A stretch of 10,969 nt of DNA, taken from contig SCTP01000089.1 of assembly GCA_004322325.1 (NCBI GenBank), positions 1-10,969 of the forward strand, given 5' to 3'. This DNA comes from Gammaproteobacteria bacterium. GTDB lineage: Bacteria > Pseudomonadota > Gammaproteobacteria > DSM-16500. Under the pieces are notes generated by a model. It saw only the letters and a program-made list of their open reading frames with translations. It had not been told where the DNA came from and ran no database searches. The position numbers and the translations under genes are program-made. Below, one piece after another: positions 1 to 8,503 of the stretch. Position 1 is the stretch's first letter. The number at the start of each line of letters is the position of its first letter.

Positions 1-385
1 CGATTAAAGGTTTTTTTAATTTTTTTGCCGCACGAATATGCGCTCGAAACCGCTCGTGCTGCCAGGTTAAATCACCGCTTGAGCGGAAATAATCTAATCC
101 TGTTTCACCAATCGCCACAACTTTTTGATGCTGTCCCAGTGCGATTAAAGTGGCCATATCGGTTTCTTCCTCTTGCTCATTCGGATGCAAGCCAACTGAC
201 GTGCCTACAAAAGGATAGTTTTCGGCTGTTTTTAAAATCGTCGGGAAATCCGCTAGACTGACGCATACATTTAAAAAATAATGGACGCCATTCGCTTGCG
301 CACGCGCGATCACTTTATTCATATCACCTTGATCAGGCGTTAAGTCTAATAAATCTAAATGACAATGAGAGTCAACGAGAAACAT
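1..385 (-). CDS. tatD: TatD-family metal-dependent hydrolase, C-terminal part cut by window edge
   Basis: The N-terminal 128 residues are visible. TatD-family proteins are TIM-barrel, metal-dependent nucleases or hydrolases of the amidohydrolase-like group, and some act as 3'-5' DNA exonucleases in the cytoplasm. The first metal ligands are clear: VDSHCHLD places His7 and His9 at the end of the first strand. GLHPNE follows at 65-70, and GETGLDYF at 93-100 supplies the metal-bridging Glu94. The ATG at 383-385 is preceded on the minus strand by AGGA with 7 nt spacing and gives the canonical MFLVDSHCHLD opening. The gene overlaps the end of holB by 14 bp, so the two are probably translationally coupled. 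The His and Asp ligands of the later barrel strands lie outside the window. Family assignment is firm; the exact substrate is not known from sequence. Confidence 0.93.
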   Translation of the reverse strand, partial: MFLVDSHCHLDLLDLTPDQGDMNKVIARAQANGVHYFLNVCVSLADFPTILKTAENYPFVGTSVGLHPNEQEEETDMATLIALGQHQKVVAIGETGLDYFRSSGDLTWQHERFRAHIRAAKKLKKPLI

Positions 386-1322
386 TTGTACATCCTATCC
401 ATTTAATCAAGATATTTTCTATCGTTAATTGTTTATTTAAATTAATACCTCTGTTTATTTCACCGCGTAATTGTTGCAAATAATCGATAAATTTGGTGCT
501 ACTGCTAAGTTCTGTTTGCTGCGCAGCTTGCATTAATTGTTTTTTATAATCTTGATTGATAATGCGACTGCCGTCATCACCTACCTGCAATCGCAGCAAA
601 TCCATCACCCAGCTTAAAATAAAATCGATGAGCTGCAATAAGTCCATCTCTTGCATTTTCGCCGCTAATTTAATAGGATCACCTTGTTGAAATAATGCTT
701 GGCGCTGCGAAAGCAGATCATCCTTCATCAATTTCATCGCCGCTAACGGTGCACCATTGGCTAGTTTGAGCAATAACTCAAGATCAATCGCTGCATCAAT
801 CGGTTGCTGTTTCAACCAGGCCAGTGCCTCTTCTTGCTTTGGCGGTGGAAAAAGCATTCGCTGACAACGGCTAATAATGGTAGCAGGCAAGCGCTGGCTT
901 TGATCACTGATCAGCATTAATATGGCATTGGCAGAAGGTTCTTCGAGTGTTTTGAGTAACGCATTGGCGGCATTTGCATTCATTGCATTGGCTGGATGAA
1001 TAATGACAAGGCGATAATCACCTTGCAATCCTGATTGGTTGATAAATTCATTCACATAACGAATTTGATCTACCTTAATCGCATGGCCTGGCTTCTCGGG
1101 TTCTATCCATAAAACATTCGGATGCGCCCTGCCTGCAATCAAACGACAATGATGGCAAGTGTTGCAATTGTTATTTTGACAGAGTAATAACCGTGAAAAA
1201 CTATCAGCAAAAATAGCTTTACCCGTACCTGCTATGCCTGTCAGCAATAACGCATGCGGCAAACAATTTTCTTGCTTTAAACGTAATAATTGCTGCCATT
1301 GTTTTTGCTGCCAGGGAAACAT
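372..1322 (-). CDS. holB: DNA polymerase III delta-prime subunit (clamp loader)
   Basis: The 316-residue product is the delta-prime subunit of the sliding-clamp loader, which helps place the beta clamp on primed DNA. The AAA+ fold shows LLLTGIAGTGK at 25-35, a P-loop-like turn in which the usual Ser/Thr after Lys35 is Ala36. This fits the non-ATPase role of delta-prime. A four-cysteine zinc module follows (Cys48, Cys53, Cys56, Cys59, spacing C-x4-C-x2-C-x2-C). LLKTLEEP lies at 122-129, and the SRC sensor motif at 151-153 is the arginine-finger motif of this family. The ATG shares one base with the tmk stop (TAATG). The C terminus runs 14 bp into tatD. Length and gene neighbours match the family. 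Confusion with DnaX is unlikely because the protein is short and the P-loop is degenerate. Confidence 0.95.
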   Translation of the reverse strand: MFPWQQKQWQQLLRLKQENCLPHALLLTGIAGTGKAIFADSFSRLLLCQNNNCNTCHHCRLIAGRAHPNVLWIEPEKPGHAIKVDQIRYVNEFINQSGLQGDYRLVIIHPANAMNANAANALLKTLEEPSANAILMLISDQSQRLPATIISRCQRMLFPPPKQEEALAWLKQQPIDAAIDLELLLKLANGAPLAAMKLMKDDLLSQRQALFQQGDPIKLAAKMQEMDLLQLIDFILSWVMDLLRLQVGDDGSRIINQDYKKQLMQAAQQTELSSSTKFIDYLQQLRGEINRGINLNKQLTIENILIKWIGCTNVSR

Positions 1323-1963
1323 TATGACTTCTCCGCCATAAATGTATCTAATACGCTACGGATTTGAGCTTGTACCTCCGCTAAACTCAGGCTCGCATCA
1401 ATGATTTTGATGCGGCCTGGATCATGTTTTGCTCTTTCTAAATACACCTGACGTACACGCTCAAAAAATTCTTTCTTTTCTTGTTCGATTCGATCTTTCG
1501 GCAAGCCGCGTTTCTCAGTTCGAAGCACTCCTAATTCGACAGGAATGTCTAACAATAAAGTAAGATGCGGATAAACTTTTCCTACGACTAATTGATCCAA
1601 CGTTTGAATTTTATGTAAATCTATTCCTCTGCCACCACCTTGATACGCATAACTCGCATCGACATAGCGATCGCTTACTACCCATGTTCCTGCCGATAAA
1701 GCAGGCACAATACATTGTTGAATATGCTGTGCGCGACTCGCAAACATCAGCAATAATTCCGTGTCCGGTTGCATCGCTTCTGTTTTGGAGGAATAAAGCA
1801 GTACTCTTCGAATCTCTTCAGCAATTTCTGTCCCACCCGGTTCACGTGTGATGACAATGGCTTGATTCGCTTTGACGAAATAATCTTGAACAAATTGCAA
1901 GGCCGTACTTTTTCCCGCCCCTTCGGTTCCTTCTATCGTAATCAATTTGCCTGGTGTCATCAT
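1322..1963 (-). CDS. tmk: Thymidylate kinase (dTMP kinase)
   Basis: This 213-residue cytoplasmic enzyme phosphorylates dTMP to dTDP with ATP, a required step of dTTP synthesis. The P-loop is EGTEGAGKST at 11-20, TREPGGT lies at 39-45 and the SDRY motif at 97-100. The lid RGLPKDRIEQE around 152-162 contains basic residues, as in the bacterial type II enzymes where a lid arginine takes part in catalysis. Two Met codons open the frame (MMTPGK), so the true start may be either one; the first is annotated. The stop overlaps the holB ATG by one base, and mltG ends 6 bp upstream, so the gene sits inside a continuous operon. Identity is secure from the motifs and from the tmk-holB pairing common in gammaproteobacteria. 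Confidence 0.96.
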   Translation of the reverse strand: MMTPGKLITIEGTEGAGKSTALQFVQDYFVKANQAIVITREPGGTEIAEEIRRVLLYSSKTEAMQPDTELLLMFASRAQHIQQCIVPALSAGTWVVSDRYVDASYAYQGGGRGIDLHKIQTLDQLVVGKVYPHLTLLLDIPVELGVLRTEKRGLPKDRIEQEKKEFFERVRQVYLERAKHDPGRIKIIDASLSLAEVQAQIRSVLDTFMAEKS

Positions 1964-1969
1964 GTATTT

Positions 1970-2944
1970 TTATCTCACTGCTTTCACTGCTGCATTATGT
2001 TCTTTCAACGTCTTTGAAAATTGATGACTGCCATCACCTTTAGCCACAAAATAATAATAATCATTTTGCTGTGGATGTAACGCTGCCGTAATGGAAGCCA
2101 TACTCGGCATAGCAATCGGTGTGGGTGGTAATCCTTTATGAAGATACGTGTTATAGGGCGTATTTTCTAGCAAATTAGCTTTATGAATTTTGCCGTCATA
2201 ACGCGAACCCATGCCATAAATGACGGTAGGATCGCATTGCAATAACATGCCTTTTCGTAAACGATTCACCAAGACCCCTGCAATAATAGGCCGCTCTATA
2301 TCCAGATGGGCTTCTTTTTCAATGAGCGACGCTGCAATTAAGGCTTCATATTCATTGCGATAAGGAAGATCAGGCGCACGTTGCTGCCAGGCTTCATTTA
2401 ATTTTTTTTGCATAAAATCGAGCGCGTGTTTAAGAACGATTAAGTCAGGTACCCCACGCGTATAAAAGTACGTTTCGGGGAAAAACTCGCCTTCGGGTGC
2501 AAGATTCACTGCACCTAATGATTGCATGATTTGCTGATCATTCTTCTGAGCCGTGAGATGACGTAACCCATCTGCTTGCGATAAAGCTTGACGCAGCTGG
2601 GTAAAAGACCAACCCGGGATGATCGTAAAAGGATGATAAAAGTGGCCCGTACCATTCGTCAGTTGGCTCCAAATGGAAAAAGGCGTCGAACCTTTAGGGA
2701 AAAGATATTCGCCCGTTTTTAAGTAGGTATGCGGATTAAGTTCCGTGTATAAAGTAAACAAGGCTGGATAAGGAATCACCCCTTGTCGCGATAAATCGGC
2801 GATCGCGGTAGCTTTGGAGGTGCCTGGCCGCAAATAATACACTACCCCTTTGGCTTGCGTGACAACCGTGGTCCCTAATGAGTAGAACCAGATGCCGATG
2901 AAAGCGCAGAGGGAAAATATGATAATAGCGAATGCTTTTTTCAT
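1970..2944 (-). CDS. mltG: Endolytic murein transglycosylase MltG (YceG-like)
   Basis: The 324-residue product is an inner-membrane, periplasm-facing lytic transglycosylase that cleaves nascent glycan strands and is thought to terminate their elongation. A single N-terminal membrane anchor lies at about residues 4-24 and follows MKK, with no lipobox. The YceG domain shows GEFFPETY at 152-159 and the catalytic region ASLIEKEA at 205-212, whose conserved Glu is the family's active-site residue. It continues with LLQCDPTVIYGMG at 234-246 and NTPYNTY plus GLPPTPIAMPS at 261-281. A TAA lies in frame 9 nt upstream of the ATG, so this is the earliest start, yet no convincing Shine-Dalgarno sequence precedes it. 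Translation may be weak or coupled. It follows fabF by 37 bp; the pabC gene often found between them is missing. Confidence 0.95.
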   Translation of the reverse strand: MKKAFAIIIFSLCAFIGIWFYSLGTTVVTQAKGVVYYLRPGTSKATAIADLSRQGVIPYPALFTLYTELNPHTYLKTGEYLFPKGSTPFSIWSQLTNGTGHFYHPFTIIPGWSFTQLRQALSQADGLRHLTAQKNDQQIMQSLGAVNLAPEGEFFPETYFYTRGVPDLIVLKHALDFMQKKLNEAWQQRAPDLPYRNEYEALIAASLIEKEAHLDIERPIIAGVLVNRLRKGMLLQCDPTVIYGMGSRYDGKIHKANLLENTPYNTYLHKGLPPTPIAMPSMASITAALHPQQNDYYYFVAKGDGSHQFSKTLKEHNAAVKAVR

Positions 2945-2981
2945 AGGTTGATTTTAAGGGGTGTGGCCGCAAGAGTGCAAC

Positions 2982-4220
2982 TCACACCTTCTTAAATATC
3001 AATGTCCCATTCGTCCCGCCAAAACCAAATGAATTCGATAACACCACCTCAAGCGGCATTTTCTGCGCATGATGGGGTACGAAGTTTAAATCACAACCTT
3101 CGCTCGGGTTATCTAAATTGATGGTAGGGGGAGCGATTTGATCACGAATGGCAAGAATGCTGAAAATCGCTTCAACTGCACCCGCCGCACCTAACAAGTG
3201 ACCCGTCATGGATTTTGTCGAGCTCACCGCTAAGCGATAAGCATGATCGCCAAAGCTGCGCTTGATGCCTAATACTTCTAACTCATCCCCTGCAGGGGTC
3301 GACGTACCATGTGCATTGATATAGTGCACAGCTTCTGGCTTAATCCCTGCATCTGCTAACGCGGCATTCATCGAGGCAGCACTGCCCTTACCTTCAGGAT
3401 CCGGTGAGGTCATGTGATAAGCATCAGCGCTCATGCCAAAACCAATTAATTCGGCATAAATTTTTGCACCGCGCGCTTTTGCATGCTCGTATTCTTCCAA
3501 CACAATCACACCTGCTCCATCCCCTAGCACAAAACCATCACGGTCTTTGTCCCAAGGACGACTAGCTTTTTCAGGGGCATCATTGCGGGTGGATAAAGCA
3601 CGCATGGCAGCGAAACCGGCAATACCCAACTTGGTGGTCGCCATTTCAGCCGCTCCGGCGACCATGACATCCGCATCGCCATAAGCAATCGAACGAGCTG
3701 CTAGGCCAATATTGTGGGTTCCTGTCGTGCAGGCAGAAACGAGAGCGATATTCGGTCCTTTCATTCCAAACTGAATAGAAAGGTTTCCTGCAATCATGTT
3801 GATTAAGGCACCCGGAATAAAAAACGGGGAAATACGGCGCGGACCGGATTCAAGCAGAGTGGCATGCGATTTTTCAATGCTGGGCAACCCACCGATACCA
3901 GAACCTACCGCTAACCCAATACGATGCGCATTCGCTTCCGTCACCACGATTCCCGAATCTTGAACTGCTTGAACCGCAGCACCCATACCGTATTGAATAA
4001 AATGATCCCGCTTTCTCGCATCTTTTTCTGACATGTAAGCTGTCGCATCAAAGTCTCTGACACGACCACAAATCTGAGCAGTTAAGTCAGAAGCATCAAA
4101 ATGATCAATCAGCGTTACACCGCTTTTACCTGCGACAATGTTACGCCAAGTGTCTTCTACATGATGGCCAAGGGATGTCACCATCCCTAAGCCTGTTACT
4201 ACTACACGTCGCTTACTCAA
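2982..4220 (-). CDS. fabF: 3-oxoacyl-[acyl-carrier-protein] synthase II (KAS II)
   Basis: The 412-residue decarboxylating condensing enzyme extends acyl-ACP by two carbons using malonyl-ACP, and in E. coli also tunes unsaturated chain length with temperature. The Cys-His-His triad is complete: VSACTTG with Cys164, NAHGTST with His304, and STKSMTGH with Lys336 and His341. The glycine-rich GFGGTN closes the fold at 399-404. The start codon is TTG (4218-4220), supported by AGAGG 8 nt upstream and by the canonical [12 protein letters not shown] opening; no ATG alternative fits the family start. It lies 28 bp after acpP, the usual acpP-fabF pairing. The length agrees with FabF, and the acpP linkage favours FabF over FabB. 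Confidence 0.97.
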   Translation of the reverse strand: MSKRRVVVTGLGMVTSLGHHVEDTWRNIVAGKSGVTLIDHFDASDLTAQICGRVRDFDATAYMSEKDARKRDHFIQYGMGAAVQAVQDSGIVVTEANAHRIGLAVGSGIGGLPSIEKSHATLLESGPRRISPFFIPGALINMIAGNLSIQFGMKGPNIALVSACTTGTHNIGLAARSIAYGDADVMVAGAAEMATTKLGIAGFAAMRALSTRNDAPEKASRPWDKDRDGFVLGDGAGVIVLEEYEHAKARGAKIYAELIGFGMSADAYHMTSPDPEGKGSAASMNAALADAGIKPEAVHYINAHGTSTPAGDELEVLGIKRSFGDHAYRLAVSSTKSMTGHLLGAAGAVEAIFSILAIRDQIAPPTINLDNPSEGCDLNFVPHHAQKMPLEVVLSNSFGFGGTNGTLIFKKV

Positions 4221-4233
4221 GCCAACTACCTCT
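4218..4233 (-). promoter_or_regulatory. Ribosome binding site that supports the fabF TTG start
   Basis: On the minus strand AGAGG is followed by an 8-nt spacer and then TTG. This spacing is good and, with the conserved [10 protein letters not shown] opening, decides for the rare TTG codon. Confidence 0.7.
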
Positions 4234-4248
4234 CAATACTCATTAGAC

Positions 4249-4524
4249 TTAGCTTGCTTTGGTTTCTTTTTCCATGCGATTGACAATGTAATTAACCGCA
4301 TCTTGGATGGTCACGATCTTTTCAGCATCTTCATCAGGAATTTCTGTCTCGAATTCTTCTTCCAGCGCCATCACTAATTCAACGGTATCCAGCGAATCCG
4401 CTCCTAAATCGTCAACAAAAGAGACGGTAGGAGAAGCTAACGCATCTTCTTTAACGCCTAACTGTTCCATCACGACTTTTTTAACGCGTTCTGTAATTAC
4501 TGTTTCATTCTGTTTCATGCTCAT
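4249..4524 (-). CDS. acpP: Acyl carrier protein
   Basis: This is a small acidic carrier protein of 91 residues. Its 4'-phosphopantetheine arm carries growing acyl chains between the Fab enzymes. The attachment site is the [10 protein letters not shown] motif, with Ser44 as the modified serine. It is followed by an acidic helix ([14 protein letters not shown]) typical of the partner-recognition face. Compared with the usual 77-80 residues it has about eight extra residues at the N terminus (MSMKQNET) and a short Lys-containing C-terminal end. A second Met at codon 3 is a possible alternative start. AAGG lies about 10 nt upstream of the first ATG. The 83-bp gap from fabG is one of the longest in the operon and may carry a promoter, which would fit the high ACP demand of the cell. 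Confidence 0.97.
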   Translation of the reverse strand: MSMKQNETVITERVKKVVMEQLGVKEDALASPTVSFVDDLGADSLDTVELVMALEEEFETEIPDEDAEKIVTIQDAVNYIVNRMEKETKAS

Positions 4525-4558
4525 GATTAATCTACCTTCTTTGTTACGGGTTTGTGCT

Positions 4559-4586
4559 AGTTTATTCGAAAATCATTAAGTTGCAA
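4559..4586 (-). promoter_or_regulatory. Candidate internal sigma70 promoter for acpP
   Basis: Reading the minus strand, TTGCAA (4581-4586) is followed by a 16-bp spacer and TAAACT (4559-4564), giving four of six consensus bases in each element. The predicted start would lie roughly 25-30 nt before the acpP ATG, upstream of its Shine-Dalgarno site. A 5-bp inverted repeat, TTGCA-AGC-TGCAA (4581-4593), overlaps the -35 element. The call is moderate: it rests on sequence match and on the unusually wide gap. Confidence 0.4.
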
Positions 4587-4607
4587 GCTGCAATATGGCA
4601 TCCATCA

Positions 4608-5348
4608 TTAATTCATAAACATACCGCCATTCACATGCAAGGTCTGGCCAGTAATATAACCGCTCATCTCCGAGGCAAGGAATAAAACTGCACCGGCGAT
4701 GTCTTCAATCGTCCCTAACCGTTGCATAGGGATACGTTGGAAGATGGCGGCTCGCTGCTCTTCCGTTAGCGCATCGGTCATATCGGTGGCGACAAAGCCA
4801 GGAGCAACGATATTGACCGTGATGTCGCGTGATCCTACTTCAAGTGCGAGTGCTTTGCTAAAGCCGATCAAGCCGGCTTTGGCTGCGCAATAATTGGCTT
4901 GACCAGGGTTACCCATGGATCCTACCACGGAGCCAATGCTGATAATTCGCCCAAAGCGTGCCTTTAACATATCTCGAATGCAGGCTTTGCTCAGGCGATA
5001 AATGGAATTCAAGTTGGTTTCGATGACTTGCAGCCATTCATCATCTTTCATGCGTAACAAGAGGTTATCCTGGGTAATGGCTGCATTATTGATCAGGACA
5101 TTGACAGTACCATACTGTGCTTTGATCGCTGCCATTAATTCATCAACTGAATTTTGCATAGCGACGTTTAAGACCATGCCAGCCCCTTGGATATTTTGCT
5201 CTTGCAGTGCTTGGGTGATGCGGTCTGCGCCATCTGGTGTGGTGGCAGTACCAATCACGGTGGCACCTGCTTGACCTAGAGCAAAGGCAATACCACGACC
5301 AATGCCACGACTTGCCCCCGTCACGAGAGCAATTTTATCTTTTAACAT
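4608..5348 (-). CDS. fabG: 3-oxoacyl-[acyl-carrier-protein] reductase
   Basis: The 246-residue short-chain dehydrogenase reduces 3-oxoacyl-ACP to (R)-3-hydroxyacyl-ACP with NADPH, the first reduction of each fatty acid elongation cycle. The cofactor motif TGASRGIG is at 10-17 and NNAAI at 87-91. The full catalytic tetrad is present: Asn112, Ser140 in SIGSVVG, Tyr153 and Lys157 in YCAAK. The end, GQTLHVNGGMFMN, is the standard FabG C terminus. Its ATG shares one base with the fabD stop (TAATG), so the two are likely translationally coupled. Cluster position makes it the housekeeping FabG rather than one of the many other SDR enzymes. Confidence 0.97.
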   Translation of the reverse strand: MLKDKIALVTGASRGIGRGIAFALGQAGATVIGTATTPDGADRITQALQEQNIQGAGMVLNVAMQNSVDELMAAIKAQYGTVNVLINNAAITQDNLLLRMKDDEWLQVIETNLNSIYRLSKACIRDMLKARFGRIISIGSVVGSMGNPGQANYCAAKAGLIGFSKALALEVGSRDITVNIVAPGFVATDMTDALTEEQRAAIFQRIPMQRLGTIEDIAGAVLFLASEMSGYITGQTLHVNGGMFMN

Positions 5349-6298
5349 TAGGGTTCCTCGCTCTTTAATACGGTTTCTAAACTGGTTAAATCGGATGTTG
5401 TCATTAATCGTAAGGTTTTATCAATACGTTTATTCAATCCTGTTAAGATTTTACCAGGACCGCATTCAATCATCGTGGTAATACCTGCTTGCGTAAAATG
5501 CTGAATGGTTTCTACCCAGCGTACAGGAGAATACAATTGTCTGACTAAGCCGTCTCGGATCAAGTCAATGCTCGTGTAAGACTTGACATCAACATTATTA
5601 ATAATTGGAATTTCAGGCGTTTTTAAGCTCACCGTTGCTAATAAGCTTGCTAAGCGCAAAGCAGCTGGCTGCATTAATTGGCAATGCGAAGGAACGCTGA
5701 CAGGAATCATCATGGCAAGCTTAGCGCCTTGTTCTTTCGCAAGGGCAATCGCACGCTCAACAGCTGGCTTATGACCCGCCACGACAATCTGGCCAATACT
5801 ATTGAAGTTAGCAGGGGCAAGGATTTCGTCGGGAGAAACCACTGCTTGATTACAAATCTCAGCAACATTCGCTTCATCCAAGCCAATGAGGGCTGCCATC
5901 GCTCCAACACCAGAAGCCACTGCCTCTTGCATATACTGACCACGGGCGGCGACTAACTTTACTGCATCTGCAAAGCTCAATGCGTTGGCACATACCAAGG
6001 CGGTATATTCGCCTAAGCTATGGCCAGCCAGCATGGCAGGCTGGAGTGGCTTTCGAGCAGCCAACACTTGCCAAATAGCGTAAGAAGCGGCTAATAAAGC
6101 AGGTTGGGTATGCGCAGTCTTATCTAATTCTTCTGCTGGGCCTTGTTGTGATAACTGCCATAGATCGTAACCTAAGACATCCGAGGCTTCGGTAAAAGTT
6201 TGTTTAACCTCTGCAAATTGAGTAGCAATCTCCCCCAGCATGCCGACAGATTGGGAACCTTGACCAGGAAAAATAATGGCAAACGATGACGTACTCAT
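5348..6298 (-). CDS. fabD: Malonyl-CoA:ACP transacylase
   Basis: The 316-residue enzyme moves malonyl groups from CoA to ACP, supplying the extender unit for FabH and FabF. The N-terminal oxyanion motif is FPGQGSQ (10-16). The nucleophile elbow is GHSLGEY with Ser94, Arg119 lies in AARGQYMQ, and the catalytic His205 in VPSHC; together these form the complete MCAT set. The protein matches the family length of about 310 residues. Its ATG overlaps the fabH stop by one base, and its own stop overlaps the fabG ATG in the same way. No anomaly is visible. Confidence 0.97.
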   Translation of the reverse strand: MSTSSFAIIFPGQGSQSVGMLGEIATQFAEVKQTFTEASDVLGYDLWQLSQQGPAEELDKTAHTQPALLAASYAIWQVLAARKPLQPAMLAGHSLGEYTALVCANALSFADAVKLVAARGQYMQEAVASGVGAMAALIGLDEANVAEICNQAVVSPDEILAPANFNSIGQIVVAGHKPAVERAIALAKEQGAKLAMMIPVSVPSHCQLMQPAALRLASLLATVSLKTPEIPIINNVDVKSYTSIDLIRDGLVRQLYSPVRWVETIQHFTQAGITTMIECGPGKILTGLNKRIDKTLRLMTTSDLTSLETVLKSEEP

Positions 6299-7254
6299 TA
6301 ATACCTCACCAAGGCGGAACCCCAGGCCAAACCGCCGCCAAACCCTTCCATTAGCAATAATTGGCCGCGTTGAATGCGACCATCGCGTATAGCTTCATCG
6401 AGGGCTAAGGGAATAGAAGCACTGGAGGTGTTACTTTGCTTATCTAAGGTGGTCACCACACGATCCAGTGGCAATTCTAATTTTTTGGCCATGGCTTGAA
6501 TAATACGGATATTGGCTTGATGGGGAACGAGCCAGTCGATATCAGACTTTTGCATCTGATTCGCTTCAAGTGTTTCATCAAATAAATCACCTAAGATATT
6601 GACAGCGAGCTTGAATAATTGATTACCCATCATTTTAACGGATTCAAGATTAGGGGTGCGATTGTTGCCTAAAGGGAGATATAAAACGTCTTTATGTTTT
6701 CCATCCGCGTGTAAGTGAGTCGATAATACACCCGGTTCAGCAGTAGGCCCTAATACGACTGCCCCTGCCCCATCGCCAAATAACACGCAGGTACTACGAT
6801 CTGTCCAATCGACGACGCGAGACATCACTTCACTGCCAATCACCAAGGCATGTTTAATCATGCCAGAGCGAATGAATTGATCAGCGATACTAAACCCATA
6901 CATAAAACCGGCACACGCGCTGGCATTCAAATCAAAGGCCGCGCAACCGGAAATGCCAAAGCGTTCTTGTAACAAGCAAGCTGTGCTAGGGAAAACCATG
7001 TGCGGTGTGGTGGAAGTGACAATAATCATATCGATGTCATCCGGCTTAAGACCAGCCGCTTCTAAAGCCACCCGACCTGCTTGTTCTGCCATGGTCACGG
7101 CGTTTTCATCATCCGCTGCGATATGACGCTGGTGAATACCTGTACGAGTGACAATCCATTCATCCGTTGTATCAACCATTTTTTCTAGGTCATGATTGGT
7201 TAACACTTTTTCAGGCAGATAACCACCTGTTCCTAAAATTTTTGAATATCTCAT
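6298..7254 (-). CDS. fabH: 3-oxoacyl-[acyl-carrier-protein] synthase III (KAS III)
   Basis: The 318-residue condensing enzyme starts fatty acid synthesis by joining an acyl-CoA primer, usually acetyl-CoA, to malonyl-ACP. The Cys-His-Asn triad is intact: Cys114 in ASACAGF, His245 in PHQAN and Asn275 in SNTSSAS. The opening [20 protein letters not shown] and the [12 protein letters not shown] segment at 33-44 are typical of FabH. The ATG lies within an ATGA overlap with the plsX stop, so reinitiation after plsX is likely. Length and context leave little doubt. Confidence 0.97.
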   Translation of the reverse strand: MRYSKILGTGGYLPEKVLTNHDLEKMVDTTDEWIVTRTGIHQRHIAADDENAVTMAEQAGRVALEAAGLKPDDIDMIIVTSTTPHMVFPSTACLLQERFGISGCAAFDLNASACAGFMYGFSIADQFIRSGMIKHALVIGSEVMSRVVDWTDRSTCVLFGDGAGAVVLGPTAEPGVLSTHLHADGKHKDVLYLPLGNNRTPNLESVKMMGNQLFKLAVNILGDLFDETLEANQMQKSDIDWLVPHQANIRIIQAMAKKLELPLDRVVTTLDKQSNTSSASIPLALDEAIRDGRIQRGQLLLMEGFGGGLAWGSALVRY

Positions 7255-8273
7255 AAGTTTCTCAGTAATTGTTCGACTTTATGGCGGATGCGTTCAGGAA
7301 CATTTTTCTCAGCTCCTACAATGGCTTCTTCAATAGCATGCACAAACGAATGCACAGAAGCGCCACCGTGGCTCTTAATGACGGTACCCTGAAGACCAAT
7401 AAAAGTGGCTCCATTATAGCGCGCGGGATCAATCCGTTTAGCAAAAGATTTTAAAATGGGCTTAGTGATTAAACCGATCAATTTAGTTAGCCAATTGCGC
7501 ATAAAAGCTTCTTTAATCATTTTACCGATAAAGATCGCCACGCCCTCTGTTGTCTTAAGCGCGACATTTCCGACAAAGCCATCGCAGACAATGACATCGG
7601 CATCGCCCTGATAGATGGCATCGCCTTCGATATAACCGGCATAATTAATTGACTTAAGCTGACTTAACAATTGCGCGGTTTGTTTTACTTGCTCATTCCC
7701 TTTGATTTCTTCTTCACCAATGTTAAGCAAGCAAATCTTAGGATTTTCGATATTATCTACTGCTGACGCCAGGACGGAACCCATCACAGCAAATTGCACT
7801 AAATCTTCAGCTTTCGAATCCACATTTGCTCCCAAATCTAACATCCGGACATTTTTTTGCGGATTCATGGTAGGAAAAGTAGAAACAATGGCGGGACGAT
7901 CCACGCCTGGCAAGGTTTTCAGCACAAAGCGCGCGGTGGCCATTAAGGCACCTGTATTACCTGCACTGACGCAAGCTTGCGCCTTACCTTCTTTAATCAG
8001 GTTAATCGCCACCCGCATGGAAGAATCTTTCTTCGTGCGCAAGGCTTGCGAAGGCAGTTCATTCATTTCCACCCGTTGGGAGGCATGCTGAATCTCGAGC
8101 CGGTTGGCAGGATAAGAGTGCGATTGCAATGCTTGGCGCAAAACGGCCTCATCGCCGACCAAGATGAGGTGTAACTCAGGGTACTTACTGAGAACCTCTA
8201 AGGCAGCGGGAACAGTGACGGGAGGACCATGATCGCCTCCCATTGCATCAATTGCTATCGTGGTCACAGGCAA
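7251..8273 (-). CDS. plsX: Phosphate acyltransferase PlsX
   Basis: The 340-residue peripheral enzyme converts acyl-ACP and phosphate to acyl-phosphate, the donor used by the membrane acyltransferase PlsY to begin phospholipid synthesis. Family motifs include [11 protein letters not shown] (7-17), SAGNTGA (103-109), LDLGAN (145-150) and [10 protein letters not shown] (231-240). The start is TTG at 8271-8273: AGAG lies 7 nt upstream, inside the last codons of rpmF. A GTG two codons later is a less well spaced alternative. The rpmF stop is only 4 bp away and the gene ends in an ATGA overlap with fabH, so this junction physically links ribosome and lipid genes in one transcript. Confidence 0.96.
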   Translation of the reverse strand: MPVTTIAIDAMGGDHGPPVTVPAALEVLSKYPELHLILVGDEAVLRQALQSHSYPANRLEIQHASQRVEMNELPSQALRTKKDSSMRVAINLIKEGKAQACVSAGNTGALMATARFVLKTLPGVDRPAIVSTFPTMNPQKNVRMLDLGANVDSKAEDLVQFAVMGSVLASAVDNIENPKICLLNIGEEEIKGNEQVKQTAQLLSQLKSINYAGYIEGDAIYQGDADVIVCDGFVGNVALKTTEGVAIFIGKMIKEAFMRNWLTKLIGLITKPILKSFAKRIDPARYNGATFIGLQGTVIKSHGGASVHSFVHAIEEAIVGAEKNVPERIRHKVEQLLRNL

Positions 8274-8277
8274 AAGA

Positions 8278-8481
8278 TTACTCTTCGTTATCTTCTTCTT
8301 CGACTTTCACCGACTTATCGATGATTTGACGACCTTTGTAATACCCTTCTGGGCTTACGTGATGACGACGATGCGTTTCACCTGTGGTTGAATCAGTCGA
8401 CAAGGTTGGTTTCGTTAACCCATCATGTGCACGGCGCATACCACGTCTTGAACGGGTAACACGACTTTTTTGAACGGCCAT
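8278..8481 (-). CDS. rpmF: 50S ribosomal protein L32, with an acidic C-terminal tail
   Basis: The 67-residue protein is a component of the large ribosomal subunit. [20 protein letters not shown] is the signature N terminus, and [18 protein letters not shown] matches the middle of gammaproteobacterial L32. There are no zinc-binding cysteines, so this is the usual C-minus form. Residues 57-67 ([11 protein letters not shown]) form an acidic tail that makes the protein about ten residues longer than E. coli L32. A strong GGGGAG Shine-Dalgarno lies 8 nt before the ATG. The yceD stop is 22 bp upstream and the plsX start 4 bp downstream. Confidence 0.96.
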   Translation of the reverse strand: MAVQKSRVTRSRRGMRRAHDGLTKPTLSTDSTTGETHRRHHVSPEGYYKGRQIIDKSVKVEEEDNEE

Positions 8482-8503
8482 TCTTAAAACTCCCCACTTA
8501 AAA

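Noticed and set aside
25..261. Plus-strand open frame opposite tatD
   Set aside because: It lies wholly antisense to a well-conserved TatD coding region and its translation has no family features.
4307..4579. Plus-strand Ser-rich open frame opposite acpP
   Set aside because: It is the antisense image of the acidic ACP sequence; no ribosome site or homologous motif was seen.
7702..8091. 129-codon plus-strand open frame opposite plsX
   Set aside because: It is antisense to conserved PlsX motifs, and low stop density on that strand explains it.
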